A model generated the notes under the pieces. It did no database searches. It was not told where the DNA came from and was given only the letters and a program-made list of their open reading frames with translations. DNA of 64,000 bases from CAWINX01 sp963702055 (GTDB lineage: Bacteria; Actinomycetota; Thermoleophilia; Solirubrobacterales; 70-9): positions 434,001 to 498,000 of the forward strand of contig OY969702.1 in the NCBI GenBank assembly GCA_963702055.1. The letters run 5' to 3'. The position numbers and the translations under genes were made by a program. Positions 33,480-43,007 of this stretch are shown piece after piece (position 1 is the first letter of the stretch; every line of letters starts with the position of its first letter).

Positions 33480-34868
33480 TCAGCCTTGAAGGGCCGGTCG
33501 ATCGGCGCCTGCGCGTTGGACGCTCGCCTTCGCCATGGCTAAGACTGCGGGACAGAGCCCGAGTAATAGCCACAGTTGCTTGCTGTTTTCATCGGAGCCA
33601 AACACGTTTGCCGCAAGAGTGCCGACCAGGGCGGCCACCAGTGCGGTCGACAAGAGCTCCATGCGCGCGTCTCCCAGGGCTGAGAATTTGCGTATCGCCC
33701 GGGCGCCGCAGGCGAGGGAGAAGAAGTTGACGCTGGCGAAGAGCACGAAGCCAATCAAGCCGAGCTGCGAGAAGACGGAGAGATAGGTGTTGTGCGCCGG
33801 CTGCGGGGTGTTGGCGATCAGGTCCGATCTGGGCAGCGCGCCCGGCTGTAGCAGGTAGTGGACCGAGGAGATTTCGAAGTTGCCTGCGCCGACGCCGTTT
33901 ATCGGGTGGGCCTTGACCATGCGAAGTCCGACGGCCCAAAGATCGACTCGGCCCGACCCGTCGCCGGCGTGGGAAATTCGATCTCGAGCGGATGGCGGAG
34001 CCACGGCGAGGAAATAGAAGGCGACGATGATCGCCACCACGCCGCCCGCAACGGCAAGGCGGCGGCGATATTTGAGGCCGAAGACGATTGCCCCAAGCAT
34101 CATGAATGCCAGCGAGATCAGCCCTGCGCGTGAGACGGTGAGGAAGAGCGAAAGCAGACAGATCCCCGCCGCGCCGACAGCCAACATCCGAAGGGAGGGG
34201 GTCTTGACTGCGGCGATTAAGCCGCCGCAGAGAGCCAGGCCGGCGACCAGCGCCACCGCGAGGGTGTTCGGGTTCCCGATCGTCCCGCTGAGGCGTGCGG
34301 CCAGCTCGGGGTCGCTGGGTGGGTTGAGCAATCCGTAGAGGGCCGAGACCGTCGCGCCGATCACGAACGCAGCCATTACCCACTCGAGTTGGCGCCGTTC
34401 ACGCACCGCGGTGAAGATGATCAAGAGGAGGATTGCGTTCAAAGCGACCTGGACCACGGCAATGAGCGCCTTGTTGCCGCTCTCGGCCCAGAGGATGCTC
34501 GTGGTGGTCCAGGCGACGAGGAGGATCAGGATGTAGGTCATCGTCGGATGGGCCGTGAAGAAGGCCTCGTCCGAATCTCGCTTGGCTGCGAGCCTGGCAA
34601 TCCACGAGATGACCAACCAGAGGCCGGCCAGCTTCACCATGCTGACCGCGGGACCGGCCAGGTTTGGAATCTGGGCGAAGAAGGTCAGGAAGACGAAGAC
34701 CGCGAGGCCGGCGGCGAGGTCTGCCAGGGCCAGGAAGACGAAGCCGACACCGAACGCAGCACCGATCGCCAGTGCCGGTTTCATCCCCGCGAGAACCCCC
34801 AACGGCAGGGCAATCATCGCGACGGCACTCGCGAACATCAGATCGAACGGGCGGAGCCGAGTCGCCAT
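33480..34868 (-). CDS. O-antigen ligase/polymerase family membrane protein
   Basis: Membrane protein of 462 residues with about 12 helices. The large extracytoplasmic loop holds SGTIGNPNTLAVAL, TVSRAGLISLAFM, GSGRVDLWAVGLRMVKAHP and GVGAGNFE, then QPAHNTYLSVFSQLGLIG; the Arg and His residues fit the Wzy/WaaL glycan-transfer loop. It should polymerise repeat units or ligate the finished chain. The start is ATG 34868. Six bases separate it from the CapK-like gene, so the three minus-strand genes form an operon. It diverges from the DegT genes. Confidence 0.88.
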   Translation of the reverse strand: MATRLRPFDLMFASAVAMIALPLGVLAGMKPALAIGAAFGVGFVFLALADLAAGLAVFVFLTFFAQIPNLAGPAVSMVKLAGLWLVISWIARLAAKRDSDEAFFTAHPTMTYILILLVAWTTTSILWAESGNKALIAVVQVALNAILLLIIFTAVRERRQLEWVMAAFVIGATVSALYGLLNPPSDPELAARLSGTIGNPNTLAVALVAGLALCGGLIAAVKTPSLRMLAVGAAGICLLSLFLTVSRAGLISLAFMMLGAIVFGLKYRRRLAVAGGVVAIIVAFYFLAVAPPSARDRISHAGDGSGRVDLWAVGLRMVKAHPINGVGAGNFEISSVHYLLQPGALPRSDLIANTPQPAHNTYLSVFSQLGLIGFVLFASVNFFSLACGARAIRKFSALGDARMELLSTALVAALVGTLAANVFGSDENSKQLWLLLGLCPAVLAMAKASVQRAGADRPALQG

Positions 34869-34922
34869 CCGGAGGATTATCCCACCGGCCTCTGACGCCG
34901 AGTTGATTGAATCCCGCCGCGA

Positions 34923-36116
34923 GTGTCCGACCGGGTGAACAAGCCGAGCGAATTGAGGAGCGCCGACGGTCAGATCCGTAACGCGGCGCCGTCGATCCCC
35001 GTCTTCGACCTGAGGATGGAAGAAGAGGATCTCGACGCCGTCGAGGATGCGCTGAGGTCGGGCTGGTGGACGATGGGCCCGCGCGTCGAGGCCTTTGAGC
35101 AGAGATTCGCCGAACACCTGGGTTGCAAGCACGTGATCGCGACTTCGAGCTGCACGACGGCGCTCCATCTGGCATTACTGGGCGCCGATATCGGCCCGGG
35201 CGACGAGGTGATCGTTCCGTCCTTCACCTTCGTCGCGACCGTTGCTGTGGTCATGCAAGCGGGGGCGACGCCGATCTTCGCCGACATCGGGGGCCAGCAC
35301 GATCTCTGCATCGACCCCGAGCACGTGGAGTCCCTGGTGGGCCCTCGCACGAAGGCGATCATCCCGGTCCACTACGGCGGCTATGCCGCATCGCCGCAGT
35401 TCTTCCGTTCCCTGTGCGATCAACACGGCCTGGCTCTGATCGAAGATTGCGCTCACGCGCCGTTCTCCACCTCCGACGGCCGCAGCCTGGGAACGATCGG
35501 GTTGGCCGGCGCCTTCAGCTTCTTTCCCAACAAGGTTCTGGGGATTGGAGAAGGAGGCGCCCTCAGTACCGACGACGACGAGGTCGCCCGCACGGCCCGC
35601 CTGCTTCGTTCGCAGGGGATGACCGCCGGCACAATGGATCGGCACACGGGGAAGGCGACCGGCTACGACGTGATTGCGCTCGGCTTCAACTACCGGATGG
35701 ATGAGATGCGCGGCGCCCTCCTCGCATCGCGTTTTGCCAGGTTGCCGGAGCAGATCGCACGACGGCGCGAGCTGACCCGGATGTATCGGACGCGCCTAGT
35801 CGATGTCGACGGCGTTTCAGTGCCGTTTGGAGATGGCCAGATCGACACCTCGTCGGCCTACTCGATGAGCGTTGTTCTCGATAGACCCGAGCATCGCGAT
35901 CGAGTGCGCACCGACCTGCACCAGCGCGGGGTGCAGACCACGACCATGTACACGGGCGTGCATGAGTTCAGCGCGTATCGCGAGCGATTCCCGGACGTAT
36001 CGCTGCCGCGAACCGAGCTGGCCTCACGGACCCAGTTCAACCTTCCGCTCTTCCCACACCTGACGGAGTTGGAGCTCGATCGCGTTGTGGAGACCCTCAA
36101 GGATGTGATCGAATGA
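34923..36116 (+). CDS. DegT/DnrJ/EryC1/StrS aminotransferase (first of two)
   Basis: PLP-dependent sugar aminotransferase of 397 residues, adding an amino group to a nucleotide-linked keto sugar. Motifs: RSGWWTMGPRVEAFEQRFAE, TSSCTTALHLAL, GDEVIVPSFTFVATV, LIEDCAHAPF and the PLP-Lys region FSFFPNKVLGIGEGG, then GFNYRMDEMRGAL. The start is GTG. The end overlaps the second aminotransferase as ATGA. The two proteins are paralogues, so the pathway may need two amino groups or two amino sugars. Confidence 0.9.
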   Translation: MSDRVNKPSELRSADGQIRNAAPSIPVFDLRMEEEDLDAVEDALRSGWWTMGPRVEAFEQRFAEHLGCKHVIATSSCTTALHLALLGADIGPGDEVIVPSFTFVATVAVVMQAGATPIFADIGGQHDLCIDPEHVESLVGPRTKAIIPVHYGGYAASPQFFRSLCDQHGLALIEDCAHAPFSTSDGRSLGTIGLAGAFSFFPNKVLGIGEGGALSTDDDEVARTARLLRSQGMTAGTMDRHTGKATGYDVIALGFNYRMDEMRGALLASRFARLPEQIARRRELTRMYRTRLVDVDGVSVPFGDGQIDTSSAYSMSVVLDRPEHRDRVRTDLHQRGVQTTTMYTGVHEFSAYRERFPDVSLPRTELASRTQFNLPLFPHLTELELDRVVETLKDVIE

Positions 36117-37255
36117 ACTGGCAGGTTCCCCTGGTCGAGATCGAGGTAACCGACGAAGACGTCGCCGCTGTGCGCGATTGCCTGCGGTCGGGGTGGCTGA
36201 CCATGGGCCCGCGTACAGCGGCATTCGAGACGGCGATGGCCGAGCGCGTGGGCACGAAACACGCCGTCGCCTGCTCCAGCGGGACGGCGGCCCTCCACCT
36301 GGCATGCAAGGCCGCTGGGATAGGGCCGGGAGACGAGGTGATCGTGCCGTCGACCACCTTTGTCGCAACCGCGCACGCGCCGCGATATTGCGGCGCGGAC
36401 GTAGTCTTTGCCGACATCGGCAGCCGGGAGGCTCCAAGCCTTGACATCGAGGCGGTGGAGCGGCTGATCGGACCTCGGACAAAAGCCGTGATCGCTGTGC
36501 ACATGTGGGGATACCCGGCGCCTGTCGAGCGACTGCGGGCGATCTGCAAACAGCAGGGCGTGGCGCTGATCGAAGACTGCGCCGAGGCAATCGGAGCGGT
36601 GACGCCGGAGGGCCGGCAGGCTGGGTCCGTCGGGTCCCTTGGCTGCTTCAGCTTTTTCTCGAAAAAGCAGCTCGCGGTTGGCGAGGGGGGGATAGTGACG
36701 ACCGACGACGACGATCTGGCCGCCACTGTGCGTTCGCTGCGATCGCACGCGATGACGTCGGTGACGTGGGAGCGACATCGCGGCCATGGCCTCGGCTACG
36801 ACGTCACTGACGTCGGCTTCAACTACCGAATGGACGAGCCGCGAGCGGCTCTCGCCCTGAGTCGCATCGGCCGCCTCGATGCGGACATCGAGTCGAGGCG
36901 ACGGGTGGCGCGGAGCTATCGCGAACGATTGGCGGACGTTGACGGCGTCGAGGTTCCATTCACATTCGACGAGGCGAGCCGGGGGAGCCATTTCGCCTTC
37001 CCGGTCTTGGTGGCGGATAGCGAGAAGCGCGACGAGCTTCGCGCAGCCCTTCAGGCTCGCGGCGTGCAAACCACTTGGTACCCGGCGGTGCACTCCCTTA
37101 CCGAGTACGCGGGGGCCGCGACCAATGCGGAGTTGCCGGTCGCCACAGAAGTCGCGGCCTGCCACCTGACCCTCCCAATCCACTCACTCCTCGGGGATGA
37201 GCAGGTCGCTTTCGTGGTCGAGCAGCTCGACGAAGCGCTTGGGCAGCCTACGTAG
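36113..37255 (+). CDS. DegT/DnrJ/EryC1/StrS aminotransferase (second of two)
   Basis: PLP-dependent sugar aminotransferase of 380 residues. Motifs parallel the upstream gene: RSGWLTMGPRTAAFETAMAE, SSGTAALHLACKAAG, GDEVIVPSTTFVATA, LIEDCAEAIGA, PLP-Lys in FSFFSKKQLAVGEGG, and GFNYRMDEPRAALALSR. It starts at ATG inside the preceding stop, so it is coupled. It converges with the FkbM-type methyltransferase, overlapping by eight bases at the 3' end. Confidence 0.9.
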   Translation: MNWQVPLVEIEVTDEDVAAVRDCLRSGWLTMGPRTAAFETAMAERVGTKHAVACSSGTAALHLACKAAGIGPGDEVIVPSTTFVATAHAPRYCGADVVFADIGSREAPSLDIEAVERLIGPRTKAVIAVHMWGYPAPVERLRAICKQQGVALIEDCAEAIGAVTPEGRQAGSVGSLGCFSFFSKKQLAVGEGGIVTTDDDDLAATVRSLRSHAMTSVTWERHRGHGLGYDVTDVGFNYRMDEPRAALALSRIGRLDADIESRRRVARSYRERLADVDGVEVPFTFDEASRGSHFAFPVLVADSEKRDELRAALQARGVQTTWYPAVHSLTEYAGAATNAELPVATEVAACHLTLPIHSLLGDEQVAFVVEQLDEALGQPT

Positions 37256-38111
37256 AGTCGGTCGAGCGCTTGAGCGCGTAGACCCACTTGGCCGGAGTGT
37301 CGGGACGACTCCAGGCTTTGTAGCCGAGCTTCTCCAGGTCGGCGATCACCTGTGGCACGGGATATCCGAAGTCGGGGTGGGCCTCGATGCAGAGAGAGCG
37401 AACGCGATCCTTCCAAGCGCCTCCAGCCCTGAGCACGCGCGGCTCGGTGCCCTCGATCGTCATGTGCATGTAGTCGATCGGGCCCTCCGGCATGTGCCGG
37501 GCAAGTAGAGAGTCGATCGAGAGGGCGGAGATCGATTGCCTGTCGGCGGGGTCGCCCTCTTCGCGGACCCTCACTTTGAACCCGTGCTCGCCGAAGACTG
37601 TGGCTCGGTCGACGACCAGTTCTGCGTCCTGGTCCCAAATGCCCGTTTCGATCAGCTTGCAGCGGTCGCCGAATCGAGCGACGTTGCGACGGGCGATTTC
37701 GGCATTGCCCGGGTCGGGCTCAACGCCCAGCAGGGTTGCCGAGGGAAACTGAACCGCCAGTGCTGTCAGGGCGGCTCCCATGTTCGATCCAAGCTCGCAG
37801 ATCTGCTTGATTTCCCCGCGGTCGAGTTCCGGAGGGGGGAGGTAGAGGGCGGCCGCGTAGTAGTAGCTCGCATTGCGCAAATCGCTTGTGCCGGGTCTGA
37901 CCTGCAATTCCTGACCGTTCAGCGCTCTCATCGGCACCCCGATTGCCTCAGAGCGTTTACCTGGAAGGCGGCCGGCTGCGAGCACCCGGAGAACTCGCAG
38001 GGCACCCCGTGCACCCGCGGAGACGCTCAGCTGGAGACGAAGGTTGTGCGCGTATTCCCGCGCAGTGGCAGCTGCCCTAGTGGCTCGGTTTTGCGGCGTT
38101 GTCGTCGGCAT
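37248..38111 (-). CDS. FkbM family methyltransferase
   Basis: SAM-dependent methyltransferase of 287 residues. Motif I is ICELGSNMGAALTALAVQFP; the acidic strand ending LLGVEPDPGNAE binds the SAM ribose; ALSIDSLLARHMPEGPIDYM and MTIEGTEPRVLRAG match the FkbM LD...K-D-EG pattern, with TIEG in place of KIDVEG. It probably O-methylates a sugar of the local polysaccharide. The start is ATG. It is separated from rpmI by only about 80 bases, so it marks the end of the block inserted in the translation cluster. Confidence 0.88.
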   Translation of the reverse strand: MPTTTPQNRATRAAATAREYAHNLRLQLSVSAGARGALRVLRVLAAGRLPGKRSEAIGVPMRALNGQELQVRPGTSDLRNASYYYAAALYLPPPELDRGEIKQICELGSNMGAALTALAVQFPSATLLGVEPDPGNAEIARRNVARFGDRCKLIETGIWDQDAELVVDRATVFGEHGFKVRVREEGDPADRQSISALSIDSLLARHMPEGPIDYMHMTIEGTEPRVLRAGGAWKDRVRSLCIEAHPDFGYPVPQVIADLEKLGYKAWSRPDTPAKWVYALKRSTDST

Positions 38112-38188
38112 CCAGGCGAGAGACTAGTTGCGCGCGCTTCGAAGCTCGTGGATGGCGGTCGCATGAGTCTGCTTCAATAACGCACCCG

Positions 38189-38389
38189 ATGCCCAAGATG
38201 AAGACTCACTCCGGCGCCAAGAAGCGCTTTCGTAAGACCGCCACGGGCAAGCTGCGTGGGCGGCGCGCCTACTCGAGCCACATCCTCGAGAAAAAGTCGC
38301 CGAAGCGGAAGCGGCGGATGGCACGGCCGGTTGAGATCGCTCCGTCTGACGCGAAGACGGTGCGGACGCTGCTCGGAGGTGGGAAGTGA
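38189..38389 (+). CDS. rpmI: 50S ribosomal protein L35
   Basis: L35 of 66 residues: MPKMKTHSGAKKRFRKTATG opens as in nearly all bacteria, then KSPKRKRRMARP. It is a small basic protein of the large subunit. The end overlaps the GTG start of rplT (GTGA). It is normally preceded by infC, which here is 7.2 kb upstream. Confidence 0.96.
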   Translation: MPKMKTHSGAKKRFRKTATGKLRGRRAYSSHILEKKSPKRKRRMARPVEIAPSDAKTVRTLLGGGK

Positions 38390-38745
38390 GTCGGGTCAAG
38401 CGGTCTGTGCACGCGCGCAAGAAGCGCCGCAAGGTGCTGAAGGAGGCGAAAGGCTATTTCGGCCGCAAGAACTCCTCCTATCGCTTCGCCAAAGAGCAGG
38501 TGCAGCGGTCCGGGATGTACGCCTACCGGGACCGGCGCAACCGCAAGCGCGAGTTCCGCCGGCTCTGGATCACCCGGATCAACGCCGCCGCGCGGCTCGA
38601 GGGCATGAGCTACTCGGAGTTGATCCACGGCTTGGGCGCCGCCGGCGTCGAGGTCAACCGCAAGATGCTCGCCGACATCGCGGTCAACGACCGCGATGCG
38701 TTCCGCCGATTTGTGGAGCTAGCCCGGGAGGGTGCGGCCGCCTAA
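38386..38745 (+). CDS. rplT: 50S ribosomal protein L20
   Basis: L20 of 119 residues, binding 23S rRNA early in assembly. Motifs: RVKRSVHARKKRRKVLKEAK, RDRRNRKREFRRLWITRINA and YSELIHGLGAAGVEVNRKML. It starts at GTG overlapping rpmI, giving coupled translation. A strong terminator follows at 38774, so it is not cotranscribed with the tRNA/rRNA methyltransferase gene by default. Confidence 0.97.
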   Translation: MSRVKRSVHARKKRRKVLKEAKGYFGRKNSSYRFAKEQVQRSGMYAYRDRRNRKREFRRLWITRINAAARLEGMSYSELIHGLGAAGVEVNRKMLADIAVNDRDAFRRFVELAREGAAA

Positions 38746-38773
38746 GCCGCATCGCGACACCTCACTTTCCCGG

Positions 38774-38800
38774 GCGGGCCGTTTATACGGCCCGCTTTTT
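38774..38800 (+). terminator. Rho-independent terminator after rplT
   Basis: Perfect 9-bp GC-rich stem GCGGGCCGT/ACGGCCCGC with a four-base loop, followed by five T. Classic intrinsic terminator ending the rpmI-rplT transcript. Confidence 0.95.
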
Positions 38801-38840
38801 CGTTCCAGGAGAAGAAACCCCCGACAAGAAGACAACACGG

Positions 38841-39560
38841 ATGATCGCCAGTCCCCAAAACGAGAAGCTCAAACTTGTCCGCAAGCTGTGGGATCGCAAG
38901 CACCGCGAGCGCGAGGGTTTGTTCGTGACCGAGGGCGAGGACCTGGTCGCGGCCGGGCTCGCCGCGGGCGCCGAGCCGCGCTTCGTGCTGGTCACAGCCG
39001 GCAGCGGGCTGGAGGGCGAGGAGGTTGACCCCGACCTGCTCGGCGAGTTCTCCTCGCTGGGCTCGGGCACCCGGGCGATCGCCGTCTGGCCGCGGCGCTG
39101 GGCCGAGCCGGGCGCCTCCCCCTGTGTCTACCTGCGCGGCGTCGGCGACCCCGGCAACGTCGGCGCGATCGTCCGCACCGCGCACGCGCTGCTCGGGGGG
39201 ATGGTCGTGCTCGGACCCGAATGCGCCGACCCCTTCTCGCCGAAGGCGGTGCGGGCCAGCATGGGATCGATCTTCGGCCAGGCCATCGCGCGGTCCGATT
39301 TGGCGGCGACGCCGGCGCCCCGTGCCGCGCTGGTCGCCCACGGCGGCGAGGGCCTCGACGCGCTTGACTCGGTCGCGACCCTCTGTCTCGGCGCCGAGCG
39401 GGAGGGGCTTCCGGCCGACGTCCTCGCCGAGTGCGCTGTCGAGGTGACGATCCCGCTGCGGGCCGGCGGCGCCGAGTCGCTCAACGTGGCGGCGGCTGCT
39501 GCAATCGCCGGTGAGCGGATATCGTCGCGCGCCAGGTTGGAGGCCGAGTCAAATGCTTGA
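38841..39560 (+). CDS. TrmH/SpoU family RNA 2'-O-methyltransferase
   Basis: SPOUT-fold methyltransferase of 239 residues acting on rRNA or tRNA ribose. The N-terminal substrate domain opens MIASPQNEKLKLVRKL and has GLFVTEGEDLVAAGL. The knot region shows GVGDPGNVGAIVRTA, SPKAVRASMGSIFG, LGAEREGLP and IPLRAGGAESLNVAAAAAI, the three SpoU motifs. The gene sits between rplT and pheS, its usual place in many bacteria, and overlaps pheS by eight bases. The target nucleotide is unknown. Confidence 0.92.
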   Translation: MIASPQNEKLKLVRKLWDRKHREREGLFVTEGEDLVAAGLAAGAEPRFVLVTAGSGLEGEEVDPDLLGEFSSLGSGTRAIAVWPRRWAEPGASPCVYLRGVGDPGNVGAIVRTAHALLGGMVVLGPECADPFSPKAVRASMGSIFGQAIARSDLAATPAPRAALVAHGGEGLDALDSVATLCLGAEREGLPADVLAECAVEVTIPLRAGGAESLNVAAAAAIAGERISSRARLEAESNA

Positions 39561-40611
39561 GCGGATCGAGGAAATACGGAACGAGGCGGCCTCAGCCATC
39601 GACGCCGCGACCGACACTGCCGAGCTCGAGGAGCTGCGGGTCCGCTACCTCGGTCGTAAATCTGAGCTGACCACGATCCTGCGCGGCATCGCGGAGCTGC
39701 CCGAGGATCAGCGGGGACCCGTCGGCGGCGGCGCCAACAAGGCGAGGAAGGCGCTTGGGGAGCGGCTCGAGGCCCGCGCCACCGAGCTCGACGCCACCGA
39801 GCTCGAGGCCAAGCTGGCAGAGGACCGGATCGATGTCACCCTGCCGGGCGCGCCGCCGCGGCCGGTCGGCCACACCCACCTGATCACCCGCACGACGCGG
39901 CAGATCGAGGACGTCATGGTCGGCCTCGGCTACCGGGTGATGGAGGGACCCGAGGTCGAGGACGACTACTACAACTTCACGGCGCTGAACCACCCGCCCG
40001 GCCACCCGGCGCGGATGCTCCAGGACACCTTCTACGTACAGTCGCACCCCGACCTGCTGCTGCGCACCCACACCTCGCCGGTGCAGATCCGCTCGATGGA
40101 GGCTCAGTCGCCGCCGATCTTCATGATCGCGCCGGGCAAGGTCTACCGCCGCGACTCCGACGCCACCCACAGCCCGATGTTCCACCAGGTCGAGGGTCTT
40201 GCCGTGGGGGAGGGGATCACCCTCGCCGATCTGCAGGGGACGCTGCGGGAGATGCTGCGGGCGATCTTCGGCGAGGGACGCGAGACGCGGATGCGGCCCC
40301 ATTTCTTCCCCTTCACCGAGCCGAGCGTCGAGTTCGACGTCTCCTGCTTTCAGTGCGAGGGGACGGGCGCGCTGGCCGACGGCGCCCGCTGCAACCTCTG
40401 CAAGGGGATCGGCTGGATCGAGGTCGGCGGCGCCGGGATGGTCGACCCCAACGTGCTCGGCTTCGTCGAGTCCTCCGGCTATGACGCCGAGAAGGTCCAG
40501 GGCTTCGCCTTCGGGATGGGGGTCGAGCGGATCGCGATGCTGCGCCACGGCGTGCCGGACCTGCGCCGCTTCTTCGACAACGACGTGCGGGTCCTGGGGC
40601 AGTTCTCATGA
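39553..40611 (+). CDS. pheS: Phenylalanyl-tRNA synthetase alpha subunit
   Basis: Catalytic subunit of PheRS, 352 residues. An N-terminal coiled coil (about 1-90) binds tRNA. Core motifs: HLITRTTRQIEDVMVGLGY, GPEVEDDYYNFTALNHPPGH, FHQVEGLAVGEG, FPFTEPSVEFDVSCFQCEGT and FGMGVERIAMLRHGVPDLR. Two extra CxxC pairs (CFQC, CNLC) may bind zinc. I chose ATG 39553 (MLERIEEIRNEA). The stop overlaps pheT (ATGA), securing equal translation of the two subunits. Confidence 0.97.
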   Translation: MLERIEEIRNEAASAIDAATDTAELEELRVRYLGRKSELTTILRGIAELPEDQRGPVGGGANKARKALGERLEARATELDATELEAKLAEDRIDVTLPGAPPRPVGHTHLITRTTRQIEDVMVGLGYRVMEGPEVEDDYYNFTALNHPPGHPARMLQDTFYVQSHPDLLLRTHTSPVQIRSMEAQSPPIFMIAPGKVYRRDSDATHSPMFHQVEGLAVGEGITLADLQGTLREMLRAIFGEGRETRMRPHFFPFTEPSVEFDVSCFQCEGTGALADGARCNLCKGIGWIEVGGAGMVDPNVLGFVESSGYDAEKVQGFAFGMGVERIAMLRHGVPDLRRFFDNDVRVLGQFS

Positions 40612-43007
40612 GGGTCCCCTACTCATGGCTGCGCGAGTACTGCGATCCCGGCGTCGGGCCGGAAGAGCTGGCGGAGCGGTTGGCGATGACCGGCACCGAG
40701 GTCGAGCGGGTCGGCACGGTCGGCCCGCCCTCGGCGGAGGGCTTCGTCGTCGGCAAGGTGCTGGCGGCCGAGCCGCACCCCGACGCCGACCGGCTCAGTG
40801 TCTGCACCGTCGACACCGGTGACGGCGAGCGGACGATCGTCTGCGGGGCGCCGAACGTCGCCGCCGGCCAGACGGTGCCGGTGGCGCTGCCGGGGGCGAC
40901 GATGCCCGGTGGCCAGGTGCTGGGCAAGGCGAAGCTGCGCGGGGTCGAGTCCGACGGGATGATCCTCTCCGCCACCGAGCTGGAGGTTGGCGAAGACGCC
41001 GCCGGCATCCTCGTCCTCGACGATGGAAGTCAACCTGGCACGCCGCTTTCGGAGGTGCTGCCGCTGGCCGAGCCGGTCCTCGAGCTTGAGGTGACGCCGA
41101 ACCGGGTCGACTGCTTTGGCGTCTACGGCGTGGCGCGCGAGGTGCACGCAATCTCGGCGGCTCCGCTTGGCCCCGAGCCATGGGTCGAGGACGCGCCCGC
41201 GGAGGGGGAGGGCGAGGTCGCCGACCACGTCTCGGTCGCGGTCGAGGTGCCCGAGCTCTGTCCGCGCTTCACCGCCAGGGTCTTCACCGACGTCACGATC
41301 GCCCCCTCGCCGGCCTGGCTGCAGGCGCGGCTGACCGCGGCCGGGCAGCGGCCGATCAACAACGTCGTCGACATCACCAACTACACGATGCTGCTGACCA
41401 CGCAGCCGCTGCACGCCTTCGACCTCGACAAGGTTCCCGACGGGGCGCTGAGCGTCCGCGCCGCGGCCGAGGGGGAGAAGATGACCACCCTCGACGGCGT
41501 CGAGCGCATCCTTGACGCGGAGACGGTCCTGGTCTGCGACAACGACGGTCCCTCGGGGATCGCCGGGATCATGGGCGGCCAGGTCTCCGAGGTCTCCGAG
41601 GGGACGACGCGCGTCCTGCTCGAGGTCGCCAACTGGAACGGCACCAACATCCTCCGCACCTCGCGCCTGCTCGGCCTGCGCTCGGAGGCCTCTTCGCGGT
41701 TCGAGAAGCAGTTGCACCCGGAGCTCTGCCTGCGGGCGCAGCGGATCGCCTCGAGGCTGATGGTCGAGCTGTGCGGGGCGAAGCTGGTGCCCGGCACGAT
41801 CGACGTTGCCGCCGACGCGGCCGCGCCGACGCAACTCGTCCTCCGGGGCGAGCGGGTCGAGGGCCTGCTCGGCATGCCGATCGACCAGGCCGACCAGGTC
41901 GCTTACCTGCAACGGCTCGGCTTTGGCGTCGAGGTCGACGGCGCCGACCTTCAGGTCACGGTGCCGCCCGACCGTCACTTCGACGTCACCCGCGAGGTCG
42001 ACCTGATCGAGGAGGTCGCCCGGGTCCACGGCCTCGACGAGCACCTGCCGACGACGCTGCCCTCCGGCGCCGGCCAGGTCGGCGGCCTGACCCGGGAGCA
42101 GCGCCTGCGCCGCCGCGCCGAGGACACGTTGCGCGACCTCGGCTTCGATGAGATCGTCGGCTGGAGCTTCACCGACCCCGATCAGGTGGGGAGGCTGCGG
42201 GTCCCCGCGGAGGACCCGCGGGCCGAGGCGATCGTCATCTCCAACCCCCTTTCCGAGGAGCAGTCGGTGATGCGGACGACGCTGCTCGGCTCGCTGCTCG
42301 ACGTCGCCGCCCGCAACCTGGCGCGCGACGCCGACCGGGTCGCCCTCTTCGAGTCCGGCCGGGTCTACCGCAAGCCGGGCGAGGAGCCCCACCAGCTCGG
42401 TTGCCTCGCGGTCGGGCCGCTCGCCGCCGCCTCGTGGCGGGGCGGGGGAGAGCCCGTCGACTTCTTCGCCGTGAAGGCGGTGCTCGAGGCGCTGGCCGGA
42501 CAGCTCGGAGTCGAGCTCGCCTTCGAGGCGGCTCCAGAGCCGTTCCTGCATCCCGGCCGCTCCGCTCGCGTCTTGGCGGGCGAAAACGTTGCCGGCTGGC
42601 TCGGCGAGGTCCACCCGCTCGTCTGCCGGCAGTGGGACGTGCTCGCCGCGGTCGCCTTCGAGGTCGAGCTGGCGACGCTGGTCGCTGCCGCCGCGGCCGG
42701 CGAGGAGGCCTACGAGGACGTGACGACCTTCCCCGCCGCCTACCAGGACCTCGCCGTGGTCGTGCCCGACGACGTCGATGCCGCGACGGTGCGCGCGACC
42801 GTTCTGGCCGGCGGCGGCGAGTTGCTGCGCGCCGCCGATGTCTTCGACCTCTACGCCGGCGAGCAACTCGGCGAGGGTCAAAAGAGCCTCGCCTTGAGGC
42901 TCGAGTTCCGCGCTGCCGACCGCACTCTCACCGACGAGGAGGTGGTCGGCCGGCGCGAGTCGATCGAGGTCGAGCTGAAGAAGATCGGAGGATCGCTGCG
43001 TGGCTGA
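40608..43007 (+). CDS. pheT: Phenylalanyl-tRNA synthetase beta subunit
   Basis: Beta subunit of PheRS, 799 residues, full length. The tRNA-binding OB domain (about 40-150), B3/B4 editing domain with ITNYTMLLTTQPLHAFDLDK, B5 domain, a pseudo-catalytic core with GWSFTDPDQVGRL and NPLSEEQSVMRTTLLGSLL, and the C-terminal FDX-ACB domain (about 705-799, FPAAYQDLAVVVPDDVD) follow in order. It edits mischarged Tyr. It starts inside the pheS stop and overlaps argC by eight bases. The long minus-strand frame over it is a shadow. Confidence 0.97.
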   Translation: MRVPYSWLREYCDPGVGPEELAERLAMTGTEVERVGTVGPPSAEGFVVGKVLAAEPHPDADRLSVCTVDTGDGERTIVCGAPNVAAGQTVPVALPGATMPGGQVLGKAKLRGVESDGMILSATELEVGEDAAGILVLDDGSQPGTPLSEVLPLAEPVLELEVTPNRVDCFGVYGVAREVHAISAAPLGPEPWVEDAPAEGEGEVADHVSVAVEVPELCPRFTARVFTDVTIAPSPAWLQARLTAAGQRPINNVVDITNYTMLLTTQPLHAFDLDKVPDGALSVRAAAEGEKMTTLDGVERILDAETVLVCDNDGPSGIAGIMGGQVSEVSEGTTRVLLEVANWNGTNILRTSRLLGLRSEASSRFEKQLHPELCLRAQRIASRLMVELCGAKLVPGTIDVAADAAAPTQLVLRGERVEGLLGMPIDQADQVAYLQRLGFGVEVDGADLQVTVPPDRHFDVTREVDLIEEVARVHGLDEHLPTTLPSGAGQVGGLTREQRLRRRAEDTLRDLGFDEIVGWSFTDPDQVGRLRVPAEDPRAEAIVISNPLSEEQSVMRTTLLGSLLDVAARNLARDADRVALFESGRVYRKPGEEPHQLGCLAVGPLAAASWRGGGEPVDFFAVKAVLEALAGQLGVELAFEAAPEPFLHPGRSARVLAGENVAGWLGEVHPLVCRQWDVLAAVAFEVELATLVAAAAAGEEAYEDVTTFPAAYQDLAVVVPDDVDAATVRATVLAGGGELLRAADVFDLYAGEQLGEGQKSLALRLEFRAADRTLTDEEVVGRRESIEVELKKIGGSLRG

